A stretch of 41,362 nucleotides of DNA from an uncultured bacterium (lineage in GTDB: Bacteria; Patescibacteriota; Minisyncoccia; Phycocordibacterales; CAINVO01): contig CAINVO010000003.1 in assembly GCA_903854195.1 (NCBI GenBank), positions 1 through 41,362 of the forward strand, read 5' to 3'. The notes beneath the pieces are model-generated. The model worked only from the letters and a program-made list of their open reading frames with translations. It did no database searches and was not told the origin of the DNA. Below, one piece after another: positions 24,894 through 31,874 of the stretch. Each line of letters starts with the position of its first letter. Within the stretch, counting starts at the first letter, position 1. Both the position numbers and the translations under genes were made by a program.

Positions 24894-25616
24894 GTGAAAA
24901 ATAAAAGCAATTGTATTATTGCAGTAATCTTTGTCGCGTTCATCGCGGCACTGTTGCCCTCTCCGGTAAACGGACAGGGAGCGAGCGGTACGGCAACGTA
25001 CATCACGCATGATCAGTGGAGTTCCTTAGGAGGATTGGGAAATTTCACGGGTTTCGCGGCGGATGTTAACGGTGATTCAAGTATTGGTATTATGGGAATC
25101 GGCGCTCCCAATAATTTCAATCTTGGACCCAATCCAACAACCTGGGATCCGTTTTGGAATCAAACCTTAAACTACTCAATCACTCGTGATGAGACAGCAA
25201 AATATACATTCACGATTTCAAGTGGGGTGGTTCCAATCGCGTCGGGGACCTATAGTGCAACCAGTACTTTCAATGCATTGGTTGTTATGGCCGCGACACA
25301 CCCATTATTTGGTTTTGTGTCGTTAACGAACATCACGATCAATGGCATTTCGGTGCCAAATTCTGATATAGTTACAGATTCAAGTACCTCATTCCAAGCT
25401 GTGACCATTCCGATTTCTTCTGATAATTTTACCAGCTTCACGGCTCAATATGAGCCGGGGAGTTACAATTTTCTTGGAACAAATCCAACCACGACCGCGA
25501 CTATTCTTGTGGTATCTGGGGCAAATATCGAAGTTGTGCCGGAACCAAGCACGGTCATGCTCATGGTCGGTGGACTCGCCCTCATCGCTTCGCTGAAGCG
25601 GAAAAATGGGAAGTGA
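24894..25616 (+). CDS. Secreted PEP-CTERM sorting-domain protein
   Basis: From GTG 24894 (GAAAGG 9 bases upstream) the protein is 240 residues: a signal peptide (SNCIIAVIFVAFIAALLPS...NGQG), a Thr/Ser/Asn-rich beta body, and the C-terminal sorting signal VPEPSTVMLMVGGLALIASL followed by KRKNGK. PEP-CTERM proteins are cut and anchored by exosortase and are typical of Verrucomicrobia, Planctomycetes and some Proteobacteria. No exosortase is in the window. An in-frame TTG at 24867 is less likely. The gene probably entered the element from such a donor. Confidence 0.85.
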   Translation: MKNKSNCIIAVIFVAFIAALLPSPVNGQGASGTATYITHDQWSSLGGLGNFTGFAADVNGDSSIGIMGIGAPNNFNLGPNPTTWDPFWNQTLNYSITRDETAKYTFTISSGVVPIASGTYSATSTFNALVVMAATHPLFGFVSLTNITINGISVPNSDIVTDSSTSFQAVTIPISSDNFTSFTAQYEPGSYNFLGTNPTTTATILVVSGANIEVVPEPSTVMLMVGGLALIASLKRKNGK

Positions 25617-25634
25617 CTTCATCACAAAAACACG

Positions 25635-25673
25635 CAGCCGGATCTTTAGGAAACTAAAGTCCGGCTGTTTTTT
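25635..25673 (+). terminator. Intrinsic terminator after the PEP-CTERM gene
   Basis: CAGCCGGA.CTTTAG and CTAAAG.TCCGGCTG (25635-25667) form a long stem with a GAAA loop, followed by a T-run. It lies between convergent genes. Confidence 0.8.
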
Positions 25674-26286
25674 ATGGATAATAGCATTCGGTAAGAAATG
25701 GAGGAATGTTCAATTTAAAGCTGCCTCCTCCGCAATTTTGATTAATTCCATCCATATACCAAGTTAGTTGGTAGCCATCAATAGTGCTCCCGTAACAAGA
25801 GCCGGTTCCTGATGTGCATATAGAATATCCTAATCCATGCATTGTACTTGCCCCATTAGACAAAGGGTCAGTCATGCCGGGAGAACCAGGTAAATATTTT
25901 GTTTTCAACAAATTGGTTAAAGCAGTGCTTCCAGTATAGAACCCAAGACACGAGTCTGCATCAGATTCACCAACACAATAATAATTGCCAGCGATTCCAG
26001 TCCCATAATTTGGGTAAGCGCCATTGTCGCTTTTATATAATTCCAAGGCATTGGCATATTGCTTCACAAGCTGCAAGCGCTTCGCATTCTGCGCTCTGAT
26101 CCGCGCCTGAGAAAGGCTCGCCAAAATAATGACGGAAAGAAAGGCGATGATCGTAATCACTACCATGAGTTCGATTAGTGTGAAACCCGAATGAAAACCG
26201 ACGCGCGTAGCGACGACTTTTGTATGAGCGATTTTATTTATCGGAGTTGGGAATTCTCTGTGTTGATCGCTCATATATATTTTCAT
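25672..26286 (-). CDS. Type IV pilin-like protein (pseudopilin)
   Basis: The 204-residue protein has a leader ending in HSGFTLIELMVVITIIAFLS: prepilin peptidase cuts after Gly, Phe becomes N-terminal and Glu5 is present. The hydrophobic helix continues as VIILASLSQARIRAQNAKRL, then a Gly/Ser/Cys-rich globular part follows with six or more Cys residues. CPR cells use such pili for attachment and DNA uptake. A second pilin of the same type is on the chromosome at 34027-34617. The leader before the cleavage site is long (about 34 residues), so an internal start is possible. Confidence 0.88.
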   Translation of the reverse strand: MKIYMSDQHREFPTPINKIAHTKVVATRVGFHSGFTLIELMVVITIIAFLSVIILASLSQARIRAQNAKRLQLVKQYANALELYKSDNGAYPNYGTGIAGNYYCVGESDADSCLGFYTGSTALTNLLKTKYLPGSPGMTDPLSNGASTMHGLGYSICTSGTGSCYGSTIDGYQLTWYMDGINQNCGGGSFKLNIPPFLTECYYP

Positions 26287-26296
26287 ATTTGCGATT

Positions 26297-26596
26297 TTAT
26301 TTGTAGAGGCCTTGTCTCAGGCCGTCGGCATATTGCTCGACGGTTATCACCTGGCCATTCCTTAGAATCACCCGATGATCTAAATATTCCATTCTATACA
26401 TGAACAGGGCTACGATTGCATAGCAGGCGAAGATAGTTCCATAGATAACAAGCATTGCCTGCTTTTCGGTTTTCACAATTTTGTAGTTGAGCAAAAGTTT
26501 TGCAAATCTTGGAGTGGTAGGTTCACCAAGATGAAAGAAGTGAATTTTACGAGAAAGAAAATGAAATCTGTTACCATCTGATTTTCCTTTTTCCAT
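26297..26596 (-). CDS. Single-pass membrane protein, hypothetical
   Basis: The 99-residue protein has one membrane segment (about 47-66, AMLVIYGTIFACYAIVALFM) and a short outer domain EYLDHRVILRNGQVITVEQY. No family is recognised. It is read just upstream of the pilin gene with a 10-base gap, suggesting a joint transcript. An extended -10 box (TGG-TAAAAT, 26603-26608 on minus) ends 6 bases before ATG 26596, so the message would be leaderless. Confidence 0.6.
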   Translation of the reverse strand: MEKGKSDGNRFHFLSRKIHFFHLGEPTTPRFAKLLLNYKIVKTEKQAMLVIYGTIFACYAIVALFMYRMEYLDHRVILRNGQVITVEQYADGLRQGLYK

Positions 26597-26775
26597 GTCT
26601 CCATTTTACCAGAGTTAAAGGGAAATAGAAAACGGGGTGGTGTGGAGAGAGTGGGTGTGGATTGTTCGAATGCGATGCGAGCTAGTTGCGTCGGTGCTAA
26701 TAGTGTGTTACACTCGCAATTGGGATTCTTAGAGGTTAGCCAAACTCAATAATAGCACCATAAAAGGAGGTGAAA

Positions 26776-27024
26776 ATGAAAAAGCAAGATAGATACATGC
26801 CGAACCCGAATTTCGGGGGACGTAAAGAGCGAGACGGATTTGTCTGCTCATCCATCACAAGGAAGACATGCCTTGGACAAAATTGCGTCGCAGTGAAACA
26901 GGATGCCACTGGTATCCATATCCGCGACACGAAGGATGGAAGAGACACAACCCTCTCCTTCAATAAGGGAGAGTGGAATGCCTTCGTTGAAGGCGTCAAG
27001 AAGGGAGAGTTCGATCTCCGTTAA
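26776..27024 (+). CDS. DUF397-domain protein
   Basis: The 82-residue protein ends IHIRDTKDGRDTTLSFNKGE followed by WNAFVEGVKKGEFDL, almost the DUF397 consensus V.VRDSKDP....L.F...EW.AFL.GVK.GEFD, and has SSITRKTCLGQNCVAVKQ matching the SS.......CVEVA part. DUF397 proteins are otherwise best known from Actinobacteria beside XRE regulators. A near-perfect AAAGGAGGTG ends 4 bases before ATG 26776, which decides the start over GTG 26770. A partial, deleted copy of the gene's 3' end is at 29405-29450. Confidence 0.8.
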   Translation: MKKQDRYMPNPNFGGRKERDGFVCSSITRKTCLGQNCVAVKQDATGIHIRDTKDGRDTTLSFNKGEWNAFVEGVKKGEFDLR

Positions 27025-27031
27025 CACACGA

Positions 27032-27066
27032 AAGGGGGCGGGTCCAATCCCTACCCCCTTTTTTTT
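27032..27066 (+). terminator. Intrinsic terminator between DUF397 and hydrolase genes
   Basis: AAGGGGG.GGG and CCC.CCCCCTT pair around TCCAATC, followed by eight T. It stops only 6 bases before the hydrolase ATG (27073). The same arrangement recurs at 29451-29480. Confidence 0.75.
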
Positions 27067-27072
27067 AATATT

Positions 27073-27543
27073 ATGAAAAAATTTATCGCACTAGATGCAA
27101 ATGAATACAATTTAAAAAAGGGTATAATCCCAGTGTCTCTGTCATGGAAAACCAAAACTATAAAAGGCTGGTGCGATCAGGTTAAGATGACAAAAGAGGA
27201 TATTATCATAGGCCACTCGATAGGCGGAGCTGTTGCGCTTATGGTTGCAAGTAAAACTCCACCAAAGGAGTTACATCTATATTCTCCCACTCCTATATTT
27301 TTCGAGTTTTTAGAGTTGTATAAAAAATACCCTGATAAAAATAAAAAGGATCGTTTCAAGGAATTCGTTCGCATCCCAAATGTTAAATGCCCAGTGTTCA
27401 TTTATATAGGAGGGGACGAAGATCCATTTATGAAAGTCGGTGCTCAAATCATCGCAAGATCAATTAAAAATTCAGTTCTTAAAACAATAAAAGGGAAGGA
27501 TCACATGAGTGTTATTCCTAGTTCGATAGCAACTATCCGTTAA
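27073..27543 (+). CDS. Alpha/beta hydrolase (copy 1)
   Basis: This 156-residue single-domain hydrolase has the nucleophile elbow GHSIGG (Ser49) in DIIIGHSIGGAVALMVAS, a likely acid in YIGGDEDPFM (about 114-117) and the catalytic His in KGKDHMSVIP (H144). Short RBBP9-type or thioesterase-like hydrolases have this size. There is no signal peptide, so it is cytoplasmic. It is very similar to the hydrolase at 29486-29959, nearly identical at DNA level around the nucleophile. It starts 6 bases after a terminator T-run, so its expression depends on read-through or on a promoter I cannot see. Confidence 0.8.
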   Translation: MKKFIALDANEYNLKKGIIPVSLSWKTKTIKGWCDQVKMTKEDIIIGHSIGGAVALMVASKTPPKELHLYSPTPIFFEFLELYKKYPDKNKKDRFKEFVRIPNVKCPVFIYIGGDEDPFMKVGAQIIARSIKNSVLKTIKGKDHMSVIPSSIATIR

Positions 27544-27687
27544 TAATATTACGTTGATAAAACGGATTATGTTTTCGTGTAAATTCACTTACTTAAGAAA
27601 ATATTCGGATAATGCTACAATAAATTCATTCTGCCAAAACGAATTTACGAATTAGATATAAAAGCGGAAATCTCGACGACACTAGAC

Positions 27688-28350
27688 GTGGCGGGTTTTT
27701 TTCTATTGAAAAAAGAAGTAGGAGAAAAACATGTGCTGTACAAACAGTTTAATGAGAATCGCGATTCTGTATTGATGCAAACAAATCCAGACGCCCATAC
27801 CGACAAGGCTTACATCGAAAAAGTGGTCGAACAAAAATATAGGACCGATACGGCTATAGAAGTTGCGCAAGATAGTGTATCGAAAAAACTCCATCAAATA
27901 CTCCGAGAATTTTTGATGGAATCTTCCGTCTTATTTTTAAACCAAAAGATATGCCATTTTGATAGGATCACGGTCTATCCGACAATCTGGGGTGTGGGTA
28001 TCCAAAACATGAAAGAGAATGCGGTTTCATACCCAATCTCCAAAAACAATACTGACGAAATGATTTATGTAGTTCTTCACGAACTAATGCACACATTCTT
28101 TTTTTGCTATTTAAATACGAATTGCTCGGTAAAGCTTGAACCTGATAGTGGTTGCGATTCGTGGAATATGTCAGAAGTTTTCAATACTATTGTTCTGAAT
28201 TCCCCAGTGTTCCGAAAATTCTATCCAAAATTCGTACCAGTTAATTATCCAGAACATAATGAAATCCTAAACACCATCCGAGGGCAGATAGGGAATGGGC
28301 CATTAGACATTGCAGTGTTTCTCAATGCCTATAGTAAAATATTAAATTAG
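27688..28350 (+). CDS. HExxH metalloprotease-like protein 1
   Basis: The 220-residue protein contains MIYVVLHELMHTFFF, a zinc-binding HExxH motif, and 28 residues later SWNMSEVFNTIVLNSP, where Glu is a likely third ligand (gluzincin-like arrangement). The family is not recognised. It is paralogous to the next gene and to a remnant at 29961-29999. No signal peptide is seen. GTG 27688 is taken as start; TTG 27706 is the alternative. TACAAT at about 27619-27624 could be its promoter. Confidence 0.65.
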   Translation: MAGFFLLKKEVGEKHVLYKQFNENRDSVLMQTNPDAHTDKAYIEKVVEQKYRTDTAIEVAQDSVSKKLHQILREFLMESSVLFLNQKICHFDRITVYPTIWGVGIQNMKENAVSYPISKNNTDEMIYVVLHELMHTFFFCYLNTNCSVKLEPDSGCDSWNMSEVFNTIVLNSPVFRKFYPKFVPVNYPEHNEILNTIRGQIGNGPLDIAVFLNAYSKILN

Positions 28351-28364
28351 ACCTAGCAGGCATC

Positions 28365-29018
28365 ATGCTCATAAAAATAAACAAACAATTAGATAAGGAG
28401 GTCTATTTAGCATTTTATGATGGGGTTGTTGGAGGTACAGATTTTGGTAAAATAATCAAAGACACCCACCCAACAATCACGAAGGAAAATTACAGCGAAT
28501 ATATTGATAATTATTACGCGGAGAATGCTGAGGAGTTACAGTCCATATTGATCGAGACCCAACAGTGTTTTGCTGATATTAAGGACGCCCTATTTTCTCA
28601 ATTACAAAAATATTTCGAATTCGATTTCATCAACGAAGATTACACTTGCAACCTCTCAATTTTTAATTGCAACCCACGATATATCGAAACAAAAACTTTT
28701 CAGGTATTTTACCGAAGGCGGTATGATTTAAGGAAAGAGGTTATTGCCCATGAGTTAACGCATTTTGCTTTTTATGATTTCTGTTTCAGTCTTGGTATAA
28801 AAGATAGTGGGGAACTGTGGGAGCTATCGGAAATCTTTAATGTTATTATTCTAAATTTGGAACCTCTCCGTAGCGCAATCGGTGACGAGGAGCTTTTGTT
28901 CTATCCAGATCTCAAAGAAAAACTGAACGCCATCAGGTTGATTTGGGATGAAGAAACGGGGATCAAGGAATTTATCCTACATAGTTTGGAAGTTTTAAAA
29001 GGGTCACACGACAAATAG
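28365..29018 (+). CDS. HExxH metalloprotease-like protein 2
   Basis: The 217-residue protein has EVIAHELTHFAFYDF (HExxH) and LWELSEIFNVIILNLEP, with the same SExFNxIxLN motif as its neighbour 14 bases upstream. The two differ strongly in the N-terminal 130 residues, where this one has many Glu, Asp and Tyr, so they may act on different substrates or form a heterodimer. Function is unknown. It is transcribed with protein 1. Confidence 0.65.
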   Translation: MLIKINKQLDKEVYLAFYDGVVGGTDFGKIIKDTHPTITKENYSEYIDNYYAENAEELQSILIETQQCFADIKDALFSQLQKYFEFDFINEDYTCNLSIFNCNPRYIETKTFQVFYRRRYDLRKEVIAHELTHFAFYDFCFSLGIKDSGELWELSEIFNVIILNLEPLRSAIGDEELLFYPDLKEKLNAIRLIWDEETGIKEFILHSLEVLKGSHDK

Positions 29019-29107
29019 GATGGTTGTATTTCAATAGGGTTACTTTTTTCTTCCATAGGTGAATACTGAATACGTCTGTGATACAATCAATCCAGACGTT
29101 ATCTATT

Positions 29108-29392
29108 ATGGTGAAAATTGTTGAAAAGCAAAAGTTTCCCATGGGAGAATTGCTCATAACATCTAGCGCAACATCATCACTGCCCGGAAAGGAACTGATT
29201 GCGTCACTCGCACGTCATTTGTGCGGTGACTGGGGCGATGTCGATGAAGATACGCGGAACAGAAACGAAATGGCCTTGCGGAATAATGAAAGATTGTTTT
29301 CACAATTCCGAACAAGACAGGGGATTACGTTTCAAATTATCACAACGCGCGGACGCTCAGCAACGGCAATAATGCTGCCAGAAGATGAGTAA
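29108..29392 (+). CDS. Plasmid-related protein, GDWGDV family (copy 2)
   Basis: From ATG 29108 the 94-residue protein has LARHLCGDWGDVDEDTRNRN, FRTRQGITFQIITTRGRS and ends ATAIMLPEDE. It is a paralogue of 19624-19923. GTG 29078 would add ten residues but overlaps the TACAAT box at 29082-29087 that probably drives the gene. It stands alone here, without RadC. Confidence 0.65.
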   Translation: MVKIVEKQKFPMGELLITSSATSSLPGKELIASLARHLCGDWGDVDEDTRNRNEMALRNNERLFSQFRTRQGITFQIITTRGRSATAIMLPEDE

Positions 29393-29404
29393 ATATTCCA
29401 CGAA

Positions 29405-29480
29405 CTCTCCTTCAACAAGGGAGAGTTCGATCTCCGTTTACACACGAAAGGAGGCGGGTTCAATCCCCACCTCTTTTTTT
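29405..29480 (+). pseudogene. Remnant of a second DUF397 gene 3' end with its terminator
   Basis: The 46 bases at 29405-29450 copy the 3' end of the DUF397 gene (26953-27032), except that 36 bases between two AAGGGAGAG repeats (26965-26973 and 27001-27009) are missing. The downstream terminator (29451-29480) is conserved too. It is the front end of a duplicated DUF397-hydrolase block. Confidence 0.75.
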
Positions 29481-29485
29481 ATAAT

Positions 29486-29959
29486 ATGAAAAAATTCATC
29501 GCCTTAGACGCAAATAAATACAAATTAAAAATGGGCATAGTTCCTGTCTCTTTGACATGGAAGACCAAGACGATACAAGGTTGGTGTGATCAAGTGGAAA
29601 TGACAAAAGAGGATATTATCATAGGTCACTCGATAGGCGGAGCTGTTGCGCTTATCGTTGCAAGTAGAACACCTCCAAAAGAGTTACATCTATATGCCCC
29701 CACTCCTATTTTCACAGAGTTTTTAGAATCATTTAAAAAACATGCAAGTCGGCAACTGAAAAGTAGAGTCAAAGAACTTAAATCTATTCCCAAAGTGTCA
29801 TGCCCAGTTTTTATTTATATCGGTGACAAAGAGCATCCGATAATGATAGCCGACGTAAAAACAATATCGAAACATATTCCTGGCTCCGTCTTTAAATTGA
29901 TAAAAGGGGCTGATCATATGACCGTCATTCCTAATTCAATTGCAACTATCGACAATTGA
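29486..29959 (+). CDS. Alpha/beta hydrolase (copy 2)
   Basis: The 157-residue protein is a paralogue of 27073-27543, with the same start MKKFIALDAN, nucleophile GHSIGG and KGADHMTVIP with the catalytic His. The middle (residues about 80-130) has diverged, including the acid region, now YIGDKEHPIM. Retention of the catalytic Ser and His while the flanking genes of the same block have decayed suggests selection for this enzyme. Confidence 0.8.
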   Translation: MKKFIALDANKYKLKMGIVPVSLTWKTKTIQGWCDQVEMTKEDIIIGHSIGGAVALIVASRTPPKELHLYAPTPIFTEFLESFKKHASRQLKSRVKELKSIPKVSCPVFIYIGDKEHPIMIADVKTISKHIPGSVFKLIKGADHMTVIPNSIATIDN

Positions 29960-29960
29960 T

Positions 29961-29999
29961 TTTGCCGATGAAATTATTTTTGTAGTTTTGCACGAGTTG
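29961..29999 (+). pseudogene. Remnant of a third HExxH protein gene
   Basis: Right after the hydrolase stop the DNA encodes ADEIIFVVLHEL, matching TDEMIYVVLHEL of the 27688 gene around its zinc motif. Beyond 29999 the similarity ends in GC-rich DNA. It is the tail end of the duplicated block. Confidence 0.65.
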
Positions 30000-30470
30000 A
30001 AACCCCTCGTTCGCGCCTCCGGCAATTGCCGGTGGCGCGATAACAAAATAGTTGTGGTGGCAGGTCTGCCCACCCCCCTTTGATTTTGCGGAGGGCAAGG
30101 AATGCAGTCTCGAAGCAAAGGCAAAGCGTGTGTGCGGCGGGGGAGAGAGCCCCGTCGTTCCGCGACAGAGGAGTGGAAGTAGTTACAAACTAGTTCCCCA
30201 GGTGTCGGTCCCGGCCTTGCGGGCCGACTTTCTCCAGTTTTGGTGTCGCCTGTCCGATAGGTCAAGGACAACACCCGGTTAGCCGAAGGAGAACTGGAGA
30301 AAGTCGGGCCGCAAGGCCGACACCTGGGAATTAGTTTTACCCTTGCCTTGCAAGGGTTTTCCGTCGTCATGGAGGCAATTGCCTCTACATACATAGTTTG
30401 TAGGGGTTGGATGCCGGGGGAGGTTGGCTTATTACAGGCGGATTTTTCGTTTCTGCGTAACGATGGGACC
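30000..30470. repeat. Palindrome-rich intergenic region
   Basis: There are three kinds of structure. (1) A 30-bp palindrome with one mismatch pair at 30011-30040, centred on GGCAATTGCC. (2) A large imperfect inverted repeat: arms 30188-30239 and 30292-30336, about 45-52 bases each, loop 52 bases; each arm also folds by itself (GTCGG...CCGAC). (3) GAGGCAATTGCCTC at 30372-30385, again with GGCAATTGCC, and CCTTGCAAGG at 30346-30355. Open frames in this region are short and unlike known proteins. It may be an origin, a transfer region or the remains of a palindromic mobile repeat. Confidence 0.7.
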
Positions 30471-30473
30471 ATA

Positions 30474-30605
30474 TTGACAGCGTTAATAGATAGGGTACTA
30501 TTTAAAGCATCACCAATAGCACACTGTTTGTGCTAAGAAAAGTTGTGATGAGCTCATTGCGGAAATAGTTGGGTAGATCCCAACAACAATCAAATAGTTA
30601 GTTCT
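30474..30605 (+). promoter_or_regulatory. Promoter and structured leader of the graspetide locus
   Basis: A consensus TTGACA (30474-30479), 16 bases, and TACTAT (30496-30501) form the best sigma70-type promoter of the element. The leader of about 100 bases holds hairpins AGCACA/TGTGCT (30519-30535) and GTTGGG/CCCAAC (30569-30585). No Shine-Dalgarno sequence precedes ATG 30606. Confidence 0.6.
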
Positions 30606-30845
30606 ATGAAAACATCATCATTGCAAAATACTCGAATCGGTTCAAACCACCTGCGCGGCCAAATATCGCCATTTGCAGGCAGGTTTGCAAAAATAGTTCA
30701 TGCTTACCCTAACAATGTTAGGATTTATTCAGAGCGGAGCCAGACATCAAGAGGAAACCTCGATGTATTGCTCCACCCCGCACTCGCATCAAACACCACT
30801 TTTAACACAAATGGTGGAGACGCGGAGGGCGACGAATCGATTTAA
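30606..30845 (+). CDS. Probable graspetide (microviridin-like) precursor peptide
   Basis: The 79-residue peptide lies just before an MvdC/MvdD-type ATP-grasp ligase. Residues 22-27 read PFAGRF, which resembles the leader-helix motif PFFARFL bound by microviridin ligases (established for microviridins). The C-terminal part, residues 64-78, is TTFNTNGGDAEGDES: Thr/Ser on the left and Asp/Glu on the right, the composition needed for side-chain ester or amide rings (T64, T65, T68 with D72, E74, D76, E77). Precursor role is inferred from motif, core and neighbour. An HPr-like fold was considered (HLR at 15-17) and judged less likely. Confidence 0.6.
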   Translation: MKTSSLQNTRIGSNHLRGQISPFAGRFAKIVHAYPNNVRIYSERSQTSRGNLDVLLHPALASNTTFNTNGGDAEGDESI

Positions 30846-30867
30846 CATTTTGGTGCAGCCCAAACAA

Positions 30868-30902
30868 TGAGGGGGAGACAAACTCTCCCCCTCATTTTTT
30901 TT
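30868..30902 (+). terminator. Terminator or attenuator between precursor and ligase
   Basis: A perfect 11-bp stem TGAGGGGGAGA/TCTCCCCCTCA with loop CAAAC and eight T follows the precursor stop. It would give much precursor mRNA and little ligase by read-through, a common arrangement in RiPP operons. Confidence 0.85.
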
Positions 30903-30917
30903 AAACGATGATCTATT

Positions 30918-31868
30918 ATGATTCTTATTGTTACAAATAAAGAAGATGGACATGCTGATATTGTCATTAGGAGATTGAAGTCTCTTGATGCCGAGTTTTT
31001 CAGATTAAATACTGATAGTTTGCATAACTATTTAGTATCAATTCAGAAACAGGGAAGTTTTCTAAAAAACAGCAAGACTGGTCGCACCATCAAACTGTCT
31101 TCGATCAAAAGTATTTGGCTTAGAAGACGAACTGCACTAAAACTGCCTGAACTTAATGCAGATTTTCGACTATTCGTTGAAAGTGAATGGAGTCACTTCC
31201 TTAGAAATCTCTGGATGCAGTTCGACGATGTATTATGGATGAATCATCCAGAAGCCATAGAAAATGGCAGAAACAAAATGGCTCAACTGCGAATAGCTGA
31301 AAAGATCGGCTTTCAAGTCCCTGAAACCATTTATTCCAATTCTGCCAAAGAAATCATGGCTTTTCAAAAAAAGCATGGTTGTTGCATCTACAAACCACAT
31401 GACGGGTGGTCATTTGGTAGTAAGAAAAAACGGGCGGTATTTACGTCAATTATTGGAGAGCCCGTCACGCTTGAAATGGCTGAAGAATTAGCAGTCTGCC
31501 CGGGGATATTTCAACCATACGTGCGCAAACTGTACGAGCTCCGTATTACGGTTGTTGCAAATGAAGTATTTGCAACAAAAATTGATTCCCAAGCGAGTCA
31601 GAAAGCGAGAACTGATTGGAGAACTGAAGATTATACAAAGCTCCATCATGAGGAGTATCAATTAAGTCCGTCAGATCGAAAAAACTGTCTTGAAATGGCA
31701 AGCAAACTAAATTTAAAATTTGCTGCTATTGATGCGATAGTTACTCCTCAAAACCAACTCGTGTTTTTAGAAATCAATTGTAACGGTCAGCGGGCATGGA
31801 TTGAGGCAATGACGAAACAGCCAATATCTGCAGCAATTGCAAAATGCCTAATTGGAGGTAAATATTAA
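30918..31868 (+). CDS. MvdC/MvdD-family ATP-grasp ligase (graspetide macrocyclase)
   Basis: The 316-residue protein matches graspetide ligases over its whole length: N-terminal domain with the hallmark SIWLRRR (W67, R69, R70), LWMNHPEAIENGRNKMAQLR (about 106-125; Lys120 of the pre-ATP-grasp/ATP-binding region), IAEKIGFQVPETIYSNS, IYKPHDGWSFG, and the Mg-binding end FLEINCNGQRAW (about 285-297). The family uses ATP to join Thr/Ser hydroxyl or Lys amine side chains to Asp/Glu carboxylates in a precursor peptide. The small RiPP partner is directly upstream. No N-acetyltransferase or second ligase is present. RimK-type ligase is the alternative reading, but the IWxRR motif favours graspetide ligase. 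Confidence 0.85.
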   Translation: MILIVTNKEDGHADIVIRRLKSLDAEFFRLNTDSLHNYLVSIQKQGSFLKNSKTGRTIKLSSIKSIWLRRRTALKLPELNADFRLFVESEWSHFLRNLWMQFDDVLWMNHPEAIENGRNKMAQLRIAEKIGFQVPETIYSNSAKEIMAFQKKHGCCIYKPHDGWSFGSKKKRAVFTSIIGEPVTLEMAEELAVCPGIFQPYVRKLYELRITVVANEVFATKIDSQASQKARTDWRTEDYTKLHHEEYQLSPSDRKNCLEMASKLNLKFAAIDAIVTPQNQLVFLEINCNGQRAWIEAMTKQPISAAIAKCLIGGKY

Positions 31869-31874
31869 ACAATT

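Noticed and set aside
24618-25010. Minus-strand frames opposite the PEP-CTERM gene start
   Set aside because: They overlap the promoter and signal peptide of a clear gene and have low-complexity, Cys/His-rich chance composition.
29936-30472. 178-codon minus-strand frame across the palindromes
   Set aside because: It runs through palindromes and the end of a real gene, is Pro/Arg-rich as expected for a chance frame in GC-rich DNA, and has no recognisable motif.
30606-30845. HPr-like phosphocarrier reading of the 79-residue gene (HLR near residue 15, YPNNVRIY, DAE near the end)
   Set aside because: The active-site His context (HARP/HLRP) is broken, no PTS genes are near, and the PFxxRF motif, Thr/Asp/Glu-rich C terminus and adjacent MvdC/D-type ligase fit a graspetide precursor better. 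It remains a possible alternative.
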